Shown: piece after piece, positions 1-9,888 of the stretch
Layout of the letters: each line of letters opens with the position of its first letter
How positions within the stretch are numbered: position 1 is the stretch's first letter
NCBI GenBank assembly: GCA_028280415.1
Contig: JANQLV010000024.1
Location: 1-64,000, forward strand
Source of the DNA: Saprospiraceae bacterium
GTDB taxonomy: Bacteria > Bacteroidota > Bacteroidia > Chitinophagales > Saprospiraceae
Direction of reading: 5' to 3'
DNA length: 64,000 nucleotides
Notes under the pieces: generated by a model
What the model saw: only the letters and a program-made list of their open reading frames with translations
The model's database searches: none
What the model was told of the DNA's origin: nothing
Program-made: the position numbers and the translations under genes

Positions 1-967
1 GTAAATAACTACTTCCATATATACCTCCCCATTCATAATCTCCTTCTTTATCACGCTTAATAATATATACATTAGTAGTCTGGAAATGTCCCGTTAGCAG
101 ATAGCCATTATCGCTCGTACTTACTATTCCACTTGCTCCATAGTCTGGCGGAACTCCTATTGAAACAATCTCTTCAAAAGGAATTTCCCATATTTCTTCT
201 AAATTATTGTCAAGTTTAATTAAATCCTTTCGATATCCTGCAACCCCTCCCAGTTCATTTAAAGTCAAAAAATTAGCTCTATTTTCAAATGGTATAATAT
301 ATTCATTAATTAGATTACCCTCAAAATCAAATTTTTTAATCTTTTGAGGTAATACCGAATAAGAAGTAAATATTGCATTATTTCCCACATGCATTTCTGA
401 AATTTCTGTATCATTAAAAGACTTCTCTTCAATAACTTCTCCTATTGTATTTAATTTAATAAATAACATATTATCCATTCCTTCCAGGGTACGTATAAAT
501 ATTTCTCCATTAATATAATTCAAATCCAAACTTCCCGGTATTTGTTTTAGGGAAAGACTATCTCCATTTGAATCTGTTACAAAAGCGTACATAAACATAG
601 TATCCGAATCTGTATATTTTCCGGTCATAAAAAAATTACCATTCTCTAACTGAAGGGCATCTAAAGGTCGTCCACCCCCTATATTATTAGGTGGGCCACC
701 ACTTATCGCCCCAAAATCATAATCTTTTTCCCATTCCAGTTCCCCTTCACTTGTGTATTTATACATGGAGTGAATCACTCTAACGTAGTTTTCCAAAACT
801 TCATCTTTTTCTAATAATATCAAAAAACCTCCGTCTTCGGTCTTTGTTAGTTTCTTTAATATACATTCAGGGCAAGTCGTTTCATACGGAATCAACGTAT
901 TCCAGGTCTGACCAAAAAGAAAAACTATAACAAAAAGTAAAGGAATCGTAAGTACTATTCTTTTCAT
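1..967 (-). CDS. secreted repeat protein, C-terminus cut by window edge
   Basis: From an ATG at 965-967 the minus strand stays open for 322 codons to the left edge, so the 3' end is missing. A hydrophobic signal peptide ends near FLFGQ at residue 20. The body has recurring strand-like blocks (TEDGGFLIL, LENGNFFMTGKY, TSDNGYLLTGHF) of the sort seen in Bacteroidota proteins with propeller-like repeats, which often end in a T9SS sorting domain; that end would lie outside the window. No enzyme motif is visible. It is separated by about 200 nt from the FKBP gene on the same strand. Function unknown. Confidence 0.75.
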   Translation of the reverse strand, partial: MKRIVLTIPLLFVIVFLFGQTWNTLIPYETTCPECILKKLTKTEDGGFLILLEKDEVLENYVRVIHSMYKYTSEGELEWEKDYDFGAISGGPPNNIGGGRPLDALQLENGNFFMTGKYTDSDTMFMYAFVTDSNGDSLSLKQIPGSLDLNYINGEIFIRTLEGMDNMLFIKLNTIGEVIEEKSFNDTEISEMHVGNNAIFTSYSVLPQKIKKFDFEGNLINEYIIPFENRANFLTLNELGGVAGYRKDLIKLDNNLEEIWEIPFEEIVSIGVPPDYGASGIVSTSDNGYLLTGHFQTTNVYIIKRDKEGDYEWGGIYGSSYL

Positions 968-1171
968 ATAATGATAATTAAAATAAAAGCACCAGCTTAA
1001 TTTATCTAAGATATAAAGTTCTATTTGTTTCTCTAAACGAGAATCGTACTTGTGATGGACTGGTGACCAAACGGATACGCTTGCTTATACAGGACAGGAT
1101 ACAGGCAGGTCTTTTTTTACTTAAGATATAATTTTAATCCGATTATGTTTCGTTTTTTATAAAAGCCTCTT

Positions 1172-1708
1172 CTATTTAAAATCCAAAAGTTCAATTTCAA
1201 AAATCAAACAGGAATTAGCAGGTATATACGGTTTGCGTTCTTGCGGGCCATAAGCTAATCTCGAGGGGATTACAAAAGTACCTTTACCTCCTTTTTGTAG
1301 CATCGGTATTACTTCCTGCCATCCGGCAATCACACCTCTAAATTTGAACTCATAAGGCTCGTTCCTTTTATAGGTAGAATCAAACTCTTTCCCATTTAGT
1401 AAAGTACCCCGATAATGCACCTTAACCTTACTGCTTAGCGCGGGAGCTCCTCCTGTTCCCGTTTTTTGAATATCGTAATAAATACCGGAAGCTGTGCTTT
1501 TAAAATCCCAAAGACTATCAATCAACAGATCGATGATAAGGTTTCGATCAATATCGTTCTGCGTTCGTTCGGTTGGAATCATCTCCGTCATATAACGCGC
1601 CACAAGCGCATCTTCCTCCCCTTTTTTCTTGCTTGTATGCTGTCGTTCTGCCGTACACGAAAAAATAAGTACCAATAAACTAATAAAGGGAAGAAGATAT
1701 TTTTTCAT
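1172..1708 (-). CDS. FKBP-type peptidyl-prolyl isomerase lipoprotein
   Basis: 178 residues. The N-terminus is a lipoprotein signal with lipobox LIFSC (Cys18), so the mature protein is probably anchored to a membrane facing the periplasm. Residues about 75-178 match the FKBP fold: KVHYRGTLLNGKEFDST, FKFRGVIAGWQEVIPMLQKG, then SRLAYGP and a terminal FEIELLDFK. FKBPs catalyse cis-trans isomerisation of Xaa-Pro bonds during folding. The segment of about 50 residues before the domain is charged and resembles the linker of other Bacteroidota FKBP lipoproteins. It lies 47 nt downstream of the TPR lipoprotein on the same strand, so the two may be co-transcribed. Confidence 0.92.
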   Translation of the reverse strand: MKKYLLPFISLLVLIFSCTAERQHTSKKKGEEDALVARYMTEMIPTERTQNDIDRNLIIDLLIDSLWDFKSTASGIYYDIQKTGTGGAPALSSKVKVHYRGTLLNGKEFDSTYKRNEPYEFKFRGVIAGWQEVIPMLQKGGKGTFVIPSRLAYGPQERKPYIPANSCLIFEIELLDFK

Positions 1709-1755
1709 TATTCTTATTATTAATAATCAACCTTATACCTCGGATAATCAAGGAA

Positions 1756-3228
1756 TTATTTTGCTGTACGAATCGTGGTATTTTCCTGAATCCAGCAAGG
1801 TACTCTAAACGATTGTCCTTCTTTAAGTCCTCTCTGGAAAATATCCTCTACCGTTGGCATAAATTTGCGGTATCGGGCAATCAGTTTATTTGCCTCTCTA
1901 GCAACGGAAGGATCAAGGCTCTTTGCCTTTTGCCATTTATCAATTGCCGGCCAGGTTACTACCTGACTGTTCCAGCCCCTTCCCGATCCACAGAGCGGGC
2001 CACTGGAAGCATATAGCTTGCCAATCAGGAGGTAAGGTTCACCCCAGTTGGGTTTATGTTTCAATGCTTCAAGAGCTGCCCGTCTGGACTTCGAAAACTG
2101 CTTCAACTCCCCGTAATAAATTTTGGCAACGAATAAATGATATTTGGCTTTGACTTCCGGGTCGGTAGATTCGCCGGCTTTTTGCGTATAACAATCAATA
2201 GCTTCCTGATAACGTCCCTCACTGAGAAAATCTCTACAGCCAGGTCCTGTTGGTGGTTCCTGACAATGTGCTTTATAAGCAGTATAAACCTTGTCTACCT
2301 CTGGATCCTTTCCTGAGCAATCCGCCCATTTCATTCTACTAAGTACCAGGATGATCGAATCGCAATCGGTGGGCCCATTTTGGAAACTGCTATAATATTG
2401 CTCTTTGTAATAATCGCAATCATAAAAACCTTTCAAGCCTTCCAGTGTTTTTAGTCGGGCCGGAGCATAAGACATCACAACATCCCAACCCTGGCGTTTC
2501 CATTTCGTCGCATCTATTTCCGATTGGTTTTTCTTTAGGATGCCAAGCATTTGATTAGCATATTTGCTGGCGATATCCGTTGATAATTTTCCTCCCGAGG
2601 CCATATTGGCTATTAAGGAAGTAAAAGGGTTGAAAAGAAAAGCGGGGGCCTTATCTCCTTCCAGATCGAAAGCCCTTTTGAACATTTCAAACTTCTCCAT
2701 ATCTGTCGCATATTCCGGGTATTTATAAAACACATCAAATGCTTTACGGCCAATAGTAAAGCCTTCGAGTCCATAACAGCGAATCACTTCATCGTATAAT
2801 TCTAAAACTTTTTTAATGTGTTCGTCTCTTTTTAAAGAATCCTTTTCCTGCGATGCCAAAAACTCATGTAGTTTAATTCCATCCCCGTAATGCGTATTTC
2901 GTTCGCCATCCGCGGCCGGTGCGATATCGTAAACCGTTTGCCAGTTTTGAAAGGTCCGGTCAAAATCTTCCTGTGTTATTTTAGCCAAATCGCTGGCGGC
3001 CCCGATCCCTTTCATCACATCCCGGTAAATCGAATGCAGCATTTTTACTTTACTCTGCTCCGCTTCTGGCAAAGACAACCAGTTTTTACAGGGACTCAAT
3101 TCTTTTTTAGGTTTCTCAACAACTGGCTTTTCGACAACGATAGGCGGCGTCGGTGTTTCCTGAGGTTTAGGTGTACAGGCAGCCAGTACCAATAAAATCA
3201 AAAGTTGAAATCCGAATTTAATTTTCAT
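1756..3228 (-). CDS. TPR-repeat lipoprotein (paralogue of the next gene upstream)
   Basis: 490 residues from the ATG at 3226-3228. A longer frame exists but this start places a clean lipoprotein signal at the N-terminus (LVLAAC, Cys18), followed by a Pro/Lys/Glu-rich linker. The C-terminal half has TPR-like helical repeats (YQEAIDCYTQKA, KAKYHLFVAKIYYGEL, WGEPYLLIGKLYASSG). It shares block order and motifs with the 481-residue neighbour, for example CYGLEGFTIGRKAFDVFYKYP against CYKTKG...GRKAFDMFYG, and the ending LKEG..V.C. The two are tandem paralogues. Probably periplasmic; role unknown. Position behind coaX and an outer-membrane protein suggests an envelope function. Confidence 0.85.
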   Translation of the reverse strand: MKIKFGFQLLILLVLAACTPKPQETPTPPIVVEKPVVEKPKKELSPCKNWLSLPEAEQSKVKMLHSIYRDVMKGIGAASDLAKITQEDFDRTFQNWQTVYDIAPAADGERNTHYGDGIKLHEFLASQEKDSLKRDEHIKKVLELYDEVIRCYGLEGFTIGRKAFDVFYKYPEYATDMEKFEMFKRAFDLEGDKAPAFLFNPFTSLIANMASGGKLSTDIASKYANQMLGILKKNQSEIDATKWKRQGWDVVMSYAPARLKTLEGLKGFYDCDYYKEQYYSSFQNGPTDCDSIILVLSRMKWADCSGKDPEVDKVYTAYKAHCQEPPTGPGCRDFLSEGRYQEAIDCYTQKAGESTDPEVKAKYHLFVAKIYYGELKQFSKSRRAALEALKHKPNWGEPYLLIGKLYASSGPLCGSGRGWNSQVVTWPAIDKWQKAKSLDPSVAREANKLIARYRKFMPTVEDIFQRGLKEGQSFRVPCWIQENTTIRTAK

Positions 3229-3428
3229 AATCATTAATTCTTGATTTAAAAGAGATTGTGTCATCAAAAACAGGATGCTACTATGGAGGTATTTAGTTGT
3301 ATTGATAAATCAAGTTGAGATAAAACAATCTAAAATCTTATACTTAAGCCCCTAAACTTTTATATTTTTCCAATAACATATCATACCTGATGGAACTCAA
3401 GGGATATTTAAACTTCGAAAATAAAAAA

Positions 3429-3457
3429 AGCTCCGTTTTTTTTGAATAAACAGAGCT
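3429..3457 (-). terminator. intrinsic terminator after the TPR gene
   Basis: Arms AGCTC (3429-3433) and GAGCT (3453-3457) continue inwards as GTTT/AAAC with one mismatch, flanked by A-runs on the left and a T-rich tract on the right. On the minus strand the hairpin is followed by a long T-run, so it probably ends transcription of coaX-OMP-TPR and separates it from the second TPR gene. Confidence 0.7.
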
Positions 3458-3492
3458 TTTGATTTTTTCTTAATTTCTTAAAGCCGGAATGA

Positions 3493-4938
3493 TTAGAACC
3501 GGAGTTTTACGGAAGTTCCAATACAAGAAACCTGAACGGTATCTCCTTCTTTAAGGCCTCCACGCATAAAGGCAGTATCTTTATCCGGTCTGGTACCTGC
3601 GAATTTTCCAATTTTATCATTGGCCTTTTCTGCAACAGATGGATCGAGTGACTTGGCATAACGGTATTTATCAACTGCGGCCAGGTATGCACATTTCTGT
3701 AAAAATGCATCTCCACAACTCTTACTTTTCTGGATATATAAATCGCCAATCAGAATATGAGGAAGCCCCCAGCCAGATCGCAATTTAAGTGCTTTGTTAG
3801 CATTGGAAATTCCACCATTAAAATCTCTGAGCTTTTTCCCTTTAATTTCTGCAATCCGGTAGTAGTACAATCCCTGCTTTTCAGCATCTTCTTCTTTATC
3901 AATTGCTTCCTGATATTTAGCTAATGCTCCTTTGTAATCACCGGCATCTCTTAACTTCTTAGCCATTACATCGGGATTGTTTCGCTCAAACTCTTCCTGG
4001 CGTTTTCTATTTTCTTCATCTGCATATTTTTTCCAGCGGCTCTCCAGATCAGCCAGGAAAGGGCTACTGGCTGCATCACAACCTTGTTGTTTCAATATCG
4101 TGATAGAATTTTTCAAAAACTCCGGGTTATCCTCATTACCAGGAAAATCCGGCTGGATTTTATTAATAAAGTAATCGCAGTCAAAAATATTTCTTTCGAT
4201 TTGTGCAAAAACCTTGTTCATTCTATCTTTTGCAAATTCAAATTGAGCTTTAAGCTGAGCATTATTAGCGATATTATAATCTGCAATTTCATTTAATTTA
4301 CCATGAATGGCTCTGGCAGTTTCCTTATCCATTTTTTCATTTGTAAATTGATAAACAACTACACGTGCATAAGGATCAAGTACAATATACTCTGTGGCAT
4401 TTCCACCGACTTTAATTGCTTCGGCCAATACCTCGGTCATAGCGTCGTAAGTACCTCTAAGTTTCGCATCCTCCGCACCGAGGCCATAGAACATATCAAA
4501 AGCTTTACGACCTAATGCGTAAGAAGGTAAGCCTTTGGTTTTGTAACATGCCTGCTCTTCATCGTACAAACGTAGGATTGTATCAAAATACTCCTCCTTT
4601 TTCGCATCATCTGTTTCGTTCATAAGCATGTAAGTATAAAACTTACGACCATCTCTCCAGTGAGCCGGGCGTTTGCCATCGGCTGCAGGAGCTGTTCCAT
4701 AAGCTGCTTTCCAGTTATCAAAAGCAATTTTGAAATCCTCTTCCTTTAGTTTGGAAAGATCTTCCGGATTAGTGATCCCACTCATATAAGTACGATAAAC
4801 GGAATGCGCTTTTAGTGCGCTTCCACCCTCGGGGCTGTCGTTGAATTTTCCACACTGCGCATAAGAAGACATGTTTGCCATACCAAGTAATAGAGCTAGT
4901 GCAAAAATAGATTTTAATACTTTTCCAAATTTTTTCAT
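3493..4938 (-). CDS. secreted TPR-repeat protein
   Basis: 481 residues from the ATG at 4936-4938; this start gives a normal signal peptide ending SSYAQ, whereas the longer reading frame would overlap the upstream gene. The signal is not lipobox type, unlike its paralogue downstream. TPR-like helices fill the C-terminal half (YKGALAKYQEAIDKEEDAEKQ, LYYYRIAEIKGK, WGLPHILIGDLYIQ). Starts 2 nt after the stop of the outer-membrane protein gene, which indicates translational coupling in one operon with it and coaX. Likely a periplasmic scaffold or adaptor; specific role unknown. Confidence 0.87.
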   Translation of the reverse strand: MKKFGKVLKSIFALALLLGMANMSSYAQCGKFNDSPEGGSALKAHSVYRTYMSGITNPEDLSKLKEEDFKIAFDNWKAAYGTAPAADGKRPAHWRDGRKFYTYMLMNETDDAKKEEYFDTILRLYDEEQACYKTKGLPSYALGRKAFDMFYGLGAEDAKLRGTYDAMTEVLAEAIKVGGNATEYIVLDPYARVVVYQFTNEKMDKETARAIHGKLNEIADYNIANNAQLKAQFEFAKDRMNKVFAQIERNIFDCDYFINKIQPDFPGNEDNPEFLKNSITILKQQGCDAASSPFLADLESRWKKYADEENRKRQEEFERNNPDVMAKKLRDAGDYKGALAKYQEAIDKEEDAEKQGLYYYRIAEIKGKKLRDFNGGISNANKALKLRSGWGLPHILIGDLYIQKSKSCGDAFLQKCAYLAAVDKYRYAKSLDPSVAEKANDKIGKFAGTRPDKDTAFMRGGLKEGDTVQVSCIGTSVKLRF

Positions 4939-4940
4939 GG

Positions 4941-6281
4941 CTAATTGAATTTTCGTTTGAAGAACCATCTGTTATCGTTTAATGTGAATCCTACAGTCAT
5001 TTGAGCGTAGGTTTCTTTTAAAAATTGGTCTGAACCAAATTGCCCGAGTTCAAAGGCTATGTTTATAAAAGATTGTTGTTGCCTTGGTAATATAACAGGT
5101 AAACCTAGGCCAATTGTTATACCGTAGTTAGTTAATTGTTCGTTAAAACCATCACTCCGGGGGTCTGTTCCATAAAAAGCTCCTATTCTATAGCGAATTC
5201 TCTTGGCATAGCTATTATAAGAAGAAATATCCGGGATAAACTCTGCACCGCCCGCAATTCTGAAAGTGTTACTCAAGGTCTCATTTCCTTTGGCTTCATT
5301 CCGGTAATTACTCCACAATGCCTGGCTGTAATTCAGCCCCAGTTTCATTTTGTTTTTATTCTTGTAGATAATACCAAGTGCGAACTCGGCCGGTAATTGC
5401 CCGGAGCCGGAGGCGAGTGGATCATAAAGGATGGTATCCAGAGAATTATAGACTTGATTCAGGCGACTGTTGAATATCGTGCTCTTGGTATTGAAATCAA
5501 GATTCGAGTTTCCGGTAAAACCCAAAATAATTTGCTTTCCGTTGGGTTTAAGCGAACCATCAGATTGCTTATCCTTGAATACAATATCGTATTGCATACC
5601 AAAATTCCATACAAAACCACTATGGCTGATATCCGTTAGGATAACATCCCGGTATGAAGCAAAAAGACTGTCGAAAATCACCTCCTGATTTTGCTCAATT
5701 TTTCCAAAAAAGTAACCAATATTTACCCCTACTGAAAAATCTTTATACTTCACACCATTTCCCCAGAGTATTTTATTCGTCCCTCCTTCTCCCTGAAAAA
5801 TATAACGAATCTGGCCAATATCGGGGCGTTGCTCAGTCGTTTCAACAGTATAACCAACCGTTGTATAGGGGACAAGAGAGATATTCATTCCCCAATTGAA
5901 ATTGGATTCATCCCGGTCCAGGGCTCTGCTAATTGGATTTTTAAGCGGAAAGCCCAAAGACATATAAGCCAGGTTTCCACTCCATACATCCAATTGTTCT
6001 GTAGGAGATTCCAGATCTCCATATCTGGCACGAACCCCCACTTCAAAAGAGGTGGTGAAAAGATGCCCCAAAGAAGCCGGATTGTTGAGGTTGACATTAT
6101 GAGGATCGTGAAAAGCAGCATAAATATCAGCCATTCCGTTTAAGGCGGCGAAATTGTTATTCCACGAATCCCCCAAACCAATCCGGGAATAAGGAGAATT
6201 GAACTTGGGTTGCCCATAAAGTACTCCCCCTACAAACATTAAAACCAATACTAATCTATATCTTCTCCAGAAGTTGGACAT
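4941..6281 (-). CDS. outer-membrane beta-barrel protein
   Basis: 446 residues. A signal peptide ends near GVLYGQ, followed by NSPYSRIGLGD, a motif I associate with a Bacteroidota outer-membrane protein family encoded beside coaX. Alternating polar/hydrophobic stretches with many Gly and aromatic residues (GMNISLVPYTTVGYTVE, LGLNYSQALWSNYR, INIAFELGQFG) and an FKRKFN end fit a transmembrane beta-barrel. It overlaps the 3' end of coaX by 26 nt and is followed 2 nt later by a TPR gene, so the three are one operon. The substrate, if any, is unknown. Confidence 0.85.
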   Translation of the reverse strand: MSNFWRRYRLVLVLMFVGGVLYGQPKFNSPYSRIGLGDSWNNNFAALNGMADIYAAFHDPHNVNLNNPASLGHLFTTSFEVGVRARYGDLESPTEQLDVWSGNLAYMSLGFPLKNPISRALDRDESNFNWGMNISLVPYTTVGYTVETTEQRPDIGQIRYIFQGEGGTNKILWGNGVKYKDFSVGVNIGYFFGKIEQNQEVIFDSLFASYRDVILTDISHSGFVWNFGMQYDIVFKDKQSDGSLKPNGKQIILGFTGNSNLDFNTKSTIFNSRLNQVYNSLDTILYDPLASGSGQLPAEFALGIIYKNKNKMKLGLNYSQALWSNYRNEAKGNETLSNTFRIAGGAEFIPDISSYNSYAKRIRYRIGAFYGTDPRSDGFNEQLTNYGITIGLGLPVILPRQQQSFINIAFELGQFGSDQFLKETYAQMTVGFTLNDNRWFFKRKFN

Positions 6282-6996
6282 TATAATTTAAAATTTTATT
6301 TAAACCCAGCAGGACCAAATTTGGACTTACAAATATCTGAGTTTTCAGGTTATTGACAAAATATTTCGCATCCCCTCCAGTAATAAGTATTTGTAAACGT
6401 CCGTAAAGTTCCTGGTAATGCCTAATCATCCCTTCGATCTCCATGGTTGCTCCTATTTGAGCCCCCGTCCGGATTGAGGTGACGGTATCCTTACCTATAG
6501 GAAACGATAGTTTTCTTCGTTTTACTAAAGGCAAATTAGCCGTATAGGCATTCATAGCTTTTAGACGCATTTCTATGCCGGGAGTAATGCTTCCTCCATG
6601 ATAATTTTTCTTTTTATCTATAAAATCATACGTAATACAGGTTCCTGCATCGATGATCAGACAGTTTTGCTTTGGAAAAAGCCCCGCAGCAGCTACTACA
6701 ACCGCAAGTCGATCTCTCCCTAAGGTTTCTGGTGTTTTATAAAGGTTTTTTATTGGAATTGCGGTTTCATGCGTCAATTTCAGGTACCGGTAACGTTGAT
6801 TCAGTGTTTTTTCCACTTTATGCTCGATCCCGGCGGTAGTAGAAACCGCAGTATATTTTATATTTTTCTTCCCTAGCCAATTATCCAAATCCGCTATTGT
6901 CCATTTTTTATCCAGCGTTCCTTTTTTCAAAAGTTTTTCCCCGCTAAAAACGCCCACTTTAGTTCTGGTGTTGCCAATGTCAATAATCAGATTCAA
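6256..6996 (-). CDS. coaX: type III pantothenate kinase
   Basis: 246 residues, the usual length. CoaX phosphorylates pantothenate with ATP, the first step of coenzyme A synthesis, in the cytoplasm. Family motifs are visible: the N-terminal phosphate-binding DIGNTRTKVG (residues about 6-15), TLGRDRLA, LIIDAGTCITYDFID with the catalytic Asp, and HGGSITPGIEMRLKAM. The type III family acts as a dimer and needs a monovalent cation (family knowledge). The gene leads the coaX-OMP-TPR operon and overlaps the OMP gene by 26 nt. Confidence 0.96.
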   Translation of the reverse strand: MNLIIDIGNTRTKVGVFSGEKLLKKGTLDKKWTIADLDNWLGKKNIKYTAVSTTAGIEHKVEKTLNQRYRYLKLTHETAIPIKNLYKTPETLGRDRLAVVVAAAGLFPKQNCLIIDAGTCITYDFIDKKKNYHGGSITPGIEMRLKAMNAYTANLPLVKRRKLSFPIGKDTVTSIRTGAQIGATMEIEGMIRHYQELYGRLQILITGGDAKYFVNNLKTQIFVSPNLVLLGLNKILNYNVQLLEKI

Positions 6997-7092
6997 ATAT
7001 ACTTTTCTTTTATGATGCTAAATAAAAATGCTTTGGCGGATAGAATTTTAATATGCTCTTCTGCTTCGTTTATTACCTAAGCAGGTAGATCA

Positions 7093-8619
7093 TCAATGCT
7101 TAAAATGCCGCACACCCGTTTTCACCATGGGGATGCCATGTTCATTACAAAAATCCACACTTAACTGATCCTTGATCGAACCTCCGGGTTGTATGACGGC
7201 GGAGATTCCTGCTTCATGAGCGATTTCAACACAATCGGGAAAGGGGAAAAAAGCATCGGAAGCCATGGCTGCTCCCCTTGTATCAAAGCCAAAATGTTTG
7301 GCTTTCAGAATTGCCTGTTTTAGAGCATCTACCCTACTGGTCTGTCCACAGCCCATGCCAATCAACTGATTATCCTTCGCCAAAACGATTGTATTGGATT
7401 TAAGATGTTTTACACATTTATTGGCAAAAAGCAGATTCGCGATTTGCTCTTCACTTGGCTTCTTTTCTGTCATCACTTCAAAATCAGCCGCAGTTTCTGT
7501 TTTCAAATCTGTATCCTGTTCGATGACTCCATTGAGCAAACTTTTGAAAGACCGATTGTGCGTATAAAACTCTTTAATTCTTAATAATACCCGTTTTTTC
7601 TTTTTTGATAAAAGTTCAAAAGCATCCTCGTTAAATCCGGGAGCGATCAATACTTCATAAAACAGTTGGTCAATCTCCATTGCGGTCTCCAGATCAATCG
7701 ATTTGTTGCAAATCAATATTCCTCCGAAGGCAGAAATATTATCACCGGCTAAAGCAGCTTTCCAGGCTTCGACCAGAGTAGGTCTTACTGCTACTCCACA
7801 GGCATTGGTATGCTTTAATACGGCAAAAGCAGGATCACCATCTTTAAACTCAGCCATTAAGTTGACTGCCGCATCTACATCAACCAGATTGTTATAAGAA
7901 AGTTCTTTCCCGTTTAGTTTATCAAACATTGCCTCAAGGTTTCCAAAGAAAACACCTTGTTGATGTGGATTTTCGCCATACCTCAGCATCCGGGATTGAT
8001 GCATACTGTGTTTAAAAGTCAAATCATCCGAGCCTTCGTTAAAATACGCAAAAATGGCCGTATCATAATGTGAGGATACTTTAAAGGCTCTTCTTGCCAG
8101 CTCTTTCCGGTCAGCAAGATCGGTAAGCCCCTCTTTGGTTCTCAATAAATCCAGGATCATAGTATATTCTTCCCGGGAAGGAACAACAACAACATCCTTA
8201 TAGTTTTTGGCAGCAGCGCGAATCAATGAAATCCCTCCGATATCAATTTTTTCAATGATCTGAGCTTCCTCATTGGTATTTGCCAGGGTCTCTTCAAAAG
8301 GATATAAATCAACAATTACCAGATCGATCTCCGGGATTTCATACTGCTCCAACTGAGCGAGGTGTGCTTCTTCTCTTCGAGCCAGCAATCCGCCAAACAC
8401 TTTCGGATGCAGGGTTTTGACCCGACCATCAAGAATAGAAGGATAAGAAGTGATGTTTTCAACTGCTTCTACTTGAATCCCCAGCTGCTCTATGAAGCGT
8501 TGTGTTCCTCCTGTAGAATACAACTGAACCCCTAAATGATTCAGTTCTTTAACTATTTCTTCTAATCCGTCTTTCGAAAAAACAGATATCAATGCTGATT
8601 TTATCTTTTTAGATGCCAT
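7093..8619 (-). CDS. purH: bifunctional AICAR transformylase / IMP cyclohydrolase
   Basis: 508 residues. PurH performs the last two steps of IMP synthesis: formyl transfer from 10-formyl-THF to AICAR, then ring closure. The N-terminal 190 residues are the MGS-like cyclohydrolase domain (ALISVFSKDGLEEIVKEL, YSTGGT, LDGRVKTLHPKVFGGLL). The rest is the transformylase domain with RYGENPHQ, the catalytic LKHTNACGVA, FGGILICNK, and the C-terminal SDAFFPFPDCVE and IQPGGSIKDQ. All key motifs are intact. It stands alone, 97 nt upstream of coaX on the same strand and divergent from the LRR gene. Confidence 0.98.
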   Translation of the reverse strand: MASKKIKSALISVFSKDGLEEIVKELNHLGVQLYSTGGTQRFIEQLGIQVEAVENITSYPSILDGRVKTLHPKVFGGLLARREEAHLAQLEQYEIPEIDLVIVDLYPFEETLANTNEEAQIIEKIDIGGISLIRAAAKNYKDVVVVPSREEYTMILDLLRTKEGLTDLADRKELARRAFKVSSHYDTAIFAYFNEGSDDLTFKHSMHQSRMLRYGENPHQQGVFFGNLEAMFDKLNGKELSYNNLVDVDAAVNLMAEFKDGDPAFAVLKHTNACGVAVRPTLVEAWKAALAGDNISAFGGILICNKSIDLETAMEIDQLFYEVLIAPGFNEDAFELLSKKKKRVLLRIKEFYTHNRSFKSLLNGVIEQDTDLKTETAADFEVMTEKKPSEEQIANLLFANKCVKHLKSNTIVLAKDNQLIGMGCGQTSRVDALKQAILKAKHFGFDTRGAAMASDAFFPFPDCVEIAHEAGISAVIQPGGSIKDQLSVDFCNEHGIPMVKTGVRHFKH

Positions 8620-8872
8620 GAATAATGTTTAAAAAGAATGGTATAATTTGGGTTTCTTCAAAAAGATTTGCAAAGGTACATATTCTATATTGTTTAAAAA
8701 ACTAAAAACCAGCTTCATTTTTTCATTTCAGAAACCTGACTTTACATGATTTTTCGAGTGTTTTGTTGTTGTTTTTACCCTAATTTGGAATCAGCAATCA
8801 ACAGGAACCGGGCAGCATATAATTAATTCAGGAATATTTCGTGCAGCTGTCCGGTTTTTTAAACTACTTGCA

Positions 8873-9859
8873 ATGAAACTAGCGAAACTCACATTTTTAC
8901 TACTCTTTATTGGTATATCCCTATATGGCCAATATGATGGTAATAAAGGGATTGTTTTTACTAGTTTGGAGTCTGCTCTAAAAGAAATCCCATCCAGAGT
9001 TTACTATTTGGACCTGAAGCAAAAGGACTTGCAGGAGTTTCCAAAAGAAGTCTTACAGTTCAATAATCTAATCCATCTTAATCTTGCTCATAATAATATC
9101 AAAAACCTCGATGGCATTGATTTATCATCCCTGATATCTTTGGAATCAATCATATTGTATGATAATAAATTCCGGTTTATCCCTTATGAAGTATTGGGTA
9201 GTGCACGTAATCTTCGCCAAATTGATTTGGGGGAGAACGATTTGAAATCACTTGATGCTTCCATAAATCAAATACGTTTTTTAGAAAACATTGACCTTGG
9301 CGGTAATCGAATTACTACAACGGCAAAAAATATAAAGCTACCTTTTTTTAAAAAACTGAATATCGAACGGAATAATTTAAGCGCGTTTCCGGACTTCCTT
9401 CAGTTTTGTCCCAGACTGGAATCTCTAAACGTATATGGAAACAATATTCGGTTCGTTCCGGAGAGGTTAAATACCAATTCAAAGCTGGATTATCTCAATA
9501 TCGGAGATAATCCGCTTCAAAACATCAACAAAAATATAAAGCTAAGAAAACTTAAAACCCTGATTCTGGATTGGATTGATCTTTCGGAAGATTCTTTGTC
9601 TCTGAATATTATCGAGCAGGCCTCTTTTTTGGAAATTTTGTCTTTAGAACATTGTAACCTTAATACAATTCCAAAAGAACTAAACAAGTTAAAAAGGCTT
9701 AAAGAATTATCCTTACTCAACAACGAACTTACGGGTATCGATAAGCAATTTTTGAAAAAGAAAAAGCTGAGTAAACTTTGGCTCGGTGGCAATCAAATCA
9801 GTGAGAGCAATATCAAAGAATTAAAAGCCACCGCAAAACGAACGGAAATTATCCATTGA
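8873..9859 (+). CDS. secreted leucine-rich-repeat protein
   Basis: 328 residues with a signal peptide ending SLYGQ. From about residue 45 to the end there are around ten leucine-rich repeats of 22-24 residues with the LxxLxLxxNxI pattern (LIHLNLAHNNIKNL, LRQIDLGENDLKSL, LKELSLLNNELTGI, LSKLWLGGNQIS). This forms a curved solenoid used for protein binding. No sorting tail or anchor follows, so it is probably periplasmic or released. First gene of a plus-strand run reaching 14.6 kb; the next ORF begins 29 nt after its stop. Confidence 0.88.
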   Translation: MKLAKLTFLLLFIGISLYGQYDGNKGIVFTSLESALKEIPSRVYYLDLKQKDLQEFPKEVLQFNNLIHLNLAHNNIKNLDGIDLSSLISLESIILYDNKFRFIPYEVLGSARNLRQIDLGENDLKSLDASINQIRFLENIDLGGNRITTTAKNIKLPFFKKLNIERNNLSAFPDFLQFCPRLESLNVYGNNIRFVPERLNTNSKLDYLNIGDNPLQNINKNIKLRKLKTLILDWIDLSEDSLSLNIIEQASFLEILSLEHCNLNTIPKELNKLKRLKELSLLNNELTGIDKQFLKKKKLSKLWLGGNQISESNIKELKATAKRTEIIH

Positions 9860-9888
9860 AGCTAAAAACAATAAAATCAAATCAAAAG

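Noticed and set aside
9856-9888. TTG start for the small exported protein after the LRR gene
   Set aside because: The ATG at 9889 directly precedes the signal peptide; the extension is lysine-rich and unlikely.
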